Assembly (NCBI RefSeq): GCF_032854445.1 | Contig: NC_088303.1 | Span: forward strand, 9,801,501 to 9,865,500 | Length of the DNA stretch: 64,000 bases | Reading direction: 5' to 3' | From: Liolophura sinensis | Lineage: Eukaryota > Mollusca > Polyplacophora > Chitonida > Chitonidae | Shown: one piece after another, positions 59,819 to 64,000 of the stretch | Layout of the letters: each line of letters begins with the position of its first letter | Position numbering within the stretch: position 1 is the stretch's first letter | Position numbers and translations under genes: made by a program | The notes under the pieces: model-generated | What the model saw: only the letters and a program-made list of their open reading frames with translations | Told to the model about the DNA's origin: nothing | Databases searched by the model: none

Positions 59819-62268
59819 ACTTAATCCAGTAGCATCTTACTTTCAAGCATCACATATGATATGAGGCAATTTTATTAGTGTTGGAGCATAAAGATGTCAG
59901 AATGTATTAATATGCTGTGAACATATTAGTGTTGAAGACCCACATTAAGGTAGTAAATCATGACTGATTTTGACAGCAATCTGATGGGGGACGGAGATCC
60001 TCAGGGCATGTGTATGTTTTGTTTCACTTCATAACTTCTGCTAGGTGTAAATACCAGCTAAATGAGCCAGAGCCAAAGTTTTCTGAAAAACATCCATAAC
60101 AAACTAAACGGTACTGTCGTAAAACTGAACTAAAGAAGGAAGACAATAATGTACTGTATTTTGATACGCATTTTCTACGGTAAACACATCACTTGAAAGA
60201 ATCACACAATTTAATTAAGGAGAAAAAATTCATACAACTAGATCATATACACTGTAACATGTAGTTAGCCATTACAATAATATCCAATGCTCTCACTACA
60301 TATCCATTAAAAGTAATGACAAACAGAATTTAAAACCAAACTGCAACACACTATGGTGTAGCTAAAATTTAAATTTGCAGAGTTAAAATTATATTTAAAA
60401 CTATCATTTGGAATCACTTCAACCAATTACACTGTACCATGATGAAGACAAATCATAATGAGATACATCAAGAGACAGACAATTCCGAAGACAAACACTA
60501 AGCTTTGTTGAAACTATTTCATGTGCAGATAGCATCAGAGCATTACATGTGAGAAAAATCAACTTAACACCCAAGTACATCAGTTGTGGATGTTAAATTG
60601 CTGAGAATAATTTGTATTTATCTAAAATTACCTGCTGTTATCTTAAAATAGATCAGGCCACACAATAGAAACACTGTACATGAACTTCATATTCTGTTAT
60701 ATTAACCAGTTATACTTGGGAGATTTTCAAGTTTTTATGTAACCCTAATTATTCTATTTCTGATCAGGTTTTTCACAAAACCTGTACCACTCAAAAAAAA
60801 ACCTGAATGTGCCTTCACAGAGCACTTTGATCACATAATCACATGATGTCATGGTTGAGATATGAAAAGAGAAAGACAAAGGAGTCCCATACTCCTAAAT
60901 AATGTCATGCAAAATCAAAACACCACCATCATTTAATACTGCTTTTGGTTCAAAACACTGGAAAAATTATTTTGAAGGAAAAGACCTCTAAAAATCGAAA
61001 TAGGCATCACTTAATAGACCACTTAAAACTATGCATAAATATACTTTCATTTATTTTTTTAGATTTTATTGAAGGGAGATAAGGGAGTTCAAACATTTGA
61101 ATTCTAAGGTGAGCTTTATGGACCATACTATAAGAGTTCAGGAACTGACGTCACGGGAAGATTTTCCAACTCTAATCTCAAACCTGTGAGTTGGAATAAC
61201 TCTTTTTAACCATGACTAAAAGATTACTGAAATAATATTAAATAATGTCAATAATAATGAAAAAAAAAAGCTGATGCGACTTCCTAGATACCATCAGTGT
61301 GGCTCTTAAAGCCCACCATAGAATTCAAATGCCTTTCAACATTCTTCAATAAATCTAAAAAAAATAAATGAAAGCATTTTTACACATAGTTTAAAGTTGT
61401 CTGATGAACTTTATATTTTAGCTTTCTATTACTTTAAGCACTTTAAGTGAATAGCCCACATGTCTAGTTGTTTACAACTGATGTGTGTGGTGATGTATTA
61501 TTGATGGTTTCAAGCTTTAAAAATCCAGTTGTACGTAAAGTTTCTACTGGTTCATTTGTTCTTTTAGAAGTCCTCTGGGATAAGCACACAGTACAATTTG
61601 ATGGAGTTAACCTCTTTTTACAAAGGTTTCAATCATTTATTCTGTATGTACGCAAACCAAGATAAAACTAAATTTAATTTAAACTGAACTACTGTGATGT
61701 AGTGGAATATTCAACAAAAGAAAGGCAATCATTTGTGTTTCAAGCATTCATTAGAAGGGCAGATTCAGGGTTACGTCTAGAATTTTTGATGCCAGTCCTC
61801 AGCATATTTCAAAATCAAATGGCAAAACAAAAAATTAAGATCTACAGATTTGCAGCAATACAATGTTTTAAAAAAGGAAAAAGGGTAAAATTTCTATATT
61901 AATGGGCTCTTAAGGAGAAAGTCAATTACAGGGTGCCACAAAAAAATGACAACCAAAATGTAATGTCAAATGGTAAAATTTAATTTGATTTCTTCTGAGT
62001 TTTGCCTATTTGAGTTTGAAGGGCACAAAGAGACGGCATAAAACACTGAATTGTTTCAATCATATCCCAGGGCTTGTGAAATATCAGGTAAGGGTCAATG
62101 AGTTATGTGGCCTACTTGTGTGTAATAACCTATATCTCCAATCAATGCCCTGCACAATAACAAATTCATCATGCCTCACAAATGATAATACTTTCCATGT
62201 GTAGATGTACGTATGATTTTATGTGTATGTATGATGTCAAACCTTGTTGGGGCAATGGTACTGTCATG
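59819..62268. other. AT-rich DNA, nothing recognised
   Basis: No coding or repeat signal beyond A/T runs. An isolated CRE (TGACGTCA) lies at 61146-61153. Confidence 0.5.
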
Positions 62269-62276
62269 CCTAACAA

Positions 62277-62639
62277 CCATCCATGACAGCACAGTTGGTA
62301 CAGCATCTTCTTCAGGAGCAGTAGACCCAGGGTCAATCCTGGATCGGGTCACACTTGAGACGTTAAGAGAGAAAGTTGTAGCTTCCTCGCTTGGTGTTGA
62401 GCATTAATGGGGCAGTGCAACGACTGGTTGACCCGTATCAGTATAATGGCTCGTGTGGGGTGGCTTACTTGCCCTCGGTAAGTCGTCTCAGTGAAGCAGC
62501 ACTAGATAAAAAAGCGGTGGAAATCTGTCCTGGATCAAGGAGGCACATTACATGCACTCTAAGGACTCCTTCGTCGTCATATGACTGAAAAATTGTTACG
62601 TACGATGATAAACCCCAAGCACTCACTCACTCATTCATT
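62277..62639 (+). mobile_element. SINE family 2, full length
   Basis: A tRNA-like head (GACAGCACAGTTGGTACAGC, then GGGTCAATCCTGG), the body with GTAGCTTCCTCGCTTGG, ACTGGTTGACCCGTATCAGT, GAAGCAGCACTAGATAAA and CTCCTTCGTCGTCATATGAC, and a CACTCACTCACTCATTCATT tail. CCTAACAA flanks both ends (62269-62276 and 62640-62647), a likely target-site duplication. Confidence 0.9.
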
Positions 62640-63140
62640 CCTAACAAAAGATAATGTCCATGTATCCCATAAAAGGAACTTACTTCTCTCTTTTTACAAC
62701 TTTCCTAATAGATTTATAACAGTGTTCACGTGCATTTGTGCCTTATGAATCCAAAGCTCAAAATTGTACATCACTAACTATTTAACTACACAGCTGGAAT
62801 AAGTTCAGTTTTAGCATGTATGACTGCAGGTAACTTAAATTACCTGAAAAGAATTTCTAAGCAGTTTGAGCAACAAAAGCTGATTTATCACTAAATTTTG
62901 CCATTTGATTGGGTTGATGTAAAATAAGCAGCCAATTACCACTTACATAATTAACCACGAGTTATATTTAATTTTTCCAAAATGGTATGGAATGTTAATT
63001 TTGTCAAATACAAACGCAAGTTCAACATCTTCTTGTGGATAACATTTTAATATCCAAATCTGGCTCCCAATGCATTTTGAGGGATTAAATTCACCATGGC
63101 TTGCAAGGGCATTATGAGTCCCTGTATAGTACATTCATCC

Positions 63141-63204
63141 AGCTCATCCAGCTCCGGCTGTACGTGGGAAGGTCTGCCAGCAACCTGCGAACGGTCGTGG
63201 GTTC
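63141..63204 (+). mobile_element. SINE family 1 central fragment
   Basis: AGCTCATCCAGCTCCGGCTG then GTGGGAAGGTCTGCCAGCAA and CTGCGAACGGTCGTGGGTTC match the family 1 middle. Both the head and the tail are missing. Confidence 0.8.
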
Positions 63205-63676
63205 CTAAATTGTTACAGTTGACAAGAATCAAGCTGTCTTAAGAAGAATTTATATCATTACTTACACGTGCTTATTCTAATACACTGCAGGACAATTTGA
63301 ATAGCTAAAGTGTGTGTTTTGTGGAATACACAAAAGGATTCTCATACTTTTCGTTGGCACTATCGTTTCCACAATCAAATTTCCGGAATCCTACTGGGAG
63401 TCAATTAAGCCCTGCACATCTCACACTAACAATGATTCTGCTGGATTGTAGCAATTTGAAATTTTTTTTCTTCAGAAAATCAAAAACTGTGTTGTGTATT
63501 GGTATTAAAAATATTCCATTTAAAAACACGCCAGTTCAAAGAGTATATACAAAGAAAAAAAGATACAGGATGACCCAGTAGCTTGTCGGGCATTTCATCG
63601 CATGTTTCTGCAGATATATCAAGTTTTAATACCTATCCTGGCTGTACCTGACATACAGTAGACTGATCACAGGGCA

Positions 63677-64000
63677 GTGAGTGAGTGAGTGCTTGGGGAT
63701 TAATGTCGTACTCAACAATTTTTCAGTCATATGACGACAAAGGAATCATTAGGGTGCATGTACGTGTAATGTGCCTCCTTGTTGCAGGACGGATTTCCAC
63801 CGCTCTTTTATTTAGTGCTGCTTCACTGAGACAACTTACCGAAGGCAAGTAAGCCGCCCTGCCCGAGCCATTATACTGATACGGGTCAACCAGTCGTTGC
63901 ACTATCCCCTTCATGCTGAGCGCCAAGCGAGGAAGTTACAACTTCCTCTTTTAAAATCTTAGGTGTGAATCGATCAAGGATTGATCCTGGATTCCTACGG
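63677..64000 (-). mobile_element. SINE family 2 copy, cut by the window edge
   Basis: Reverse complement of the family 2 consensus from tail (GTGAGTGAGTGAGTGC) through TCATATGACGACAAAGGA and ACGGGTCAACCAGTCG to the start of the head near 63990. Opposite orientation to the copy at 62277-62639. Confidence 0.9.

Overview
The window looks like nuclear DNA from an invertebrate animal, most likely a mollusc or another lophotrochozoan. Four things point there: spliced C2H2 zinc-finger exons with GT/AG junctions, no bacterial-type gene packing, an AT-rich background, and two families of tRNA-headed SINEs whose 3' parts I associate with molluscan genomes. The species cannot be named from this sequence alone.

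I can support one protein-coding gene. It lies on the minus strand and encodes a C2H2 zinc-finger transcription factor. Its three visible coding exons are 58392-58884, 40135-40319 and 39023-39733. Intron phases match exactly, and together the exons give 462 codons with four fingers and a basic nuclear-localisation-like tail. The 5' exons lie beyond the right edge. The introns are about 18 kb and 401 bp. The 3' UTR may be very long: 24.4-40.5 kb contains no recognisable SINE, and a minus-strand AATAAA with a GU-rich downstream stretch sits near 25.06 kb. This extent is inferred.

The rest is dominated by tandem repeats. There are about a dozen unrelated minisatellites with units of 14, 15, 20, 40, 40/50, 51, 51, 66, 68, 72 and 106 bp, covering roughly 15 kb, nearly a quarter of the window. 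The largest is a 66-bp array of about 79 units at 15.7-20.9 kb with higher-order structure. The next is a 40/50-bp array at 31.4-35.3 kb. Another 40-bp array fills the zinc-finger intron to within about 15 nt of a splice donor. Most long ORFs in the window are by-products of repeat units that lack stop codons.

Region by region: 1-10.1 kb is AT-rich, apparently non-coding DNA with one small inverted-repeat element and a degenerate tandem repeat. 10.16-11.03 kb is a 20-bp array. 11.7-15.4 kb is a CpG-richer stretch with several SINEs and a cluster of CRE-type sites, one 5 bp upstream of a TATA box. 15.7-25 kb holds the 66-, 72- and 51-bp arrays, a compound microsatellite and two SINEs. 25-39 kb holds the possible 3' UTR with the 106-, 68- and 40/50-bp arrays. 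39-58.9 kb is the zinc-finger gene with its large intron, which contains SINEs, MITE-like elements and candidate regulatory motifs. 59-64 kb is an upstream intron or flank with SINE copies, two of them in opposing orientation.
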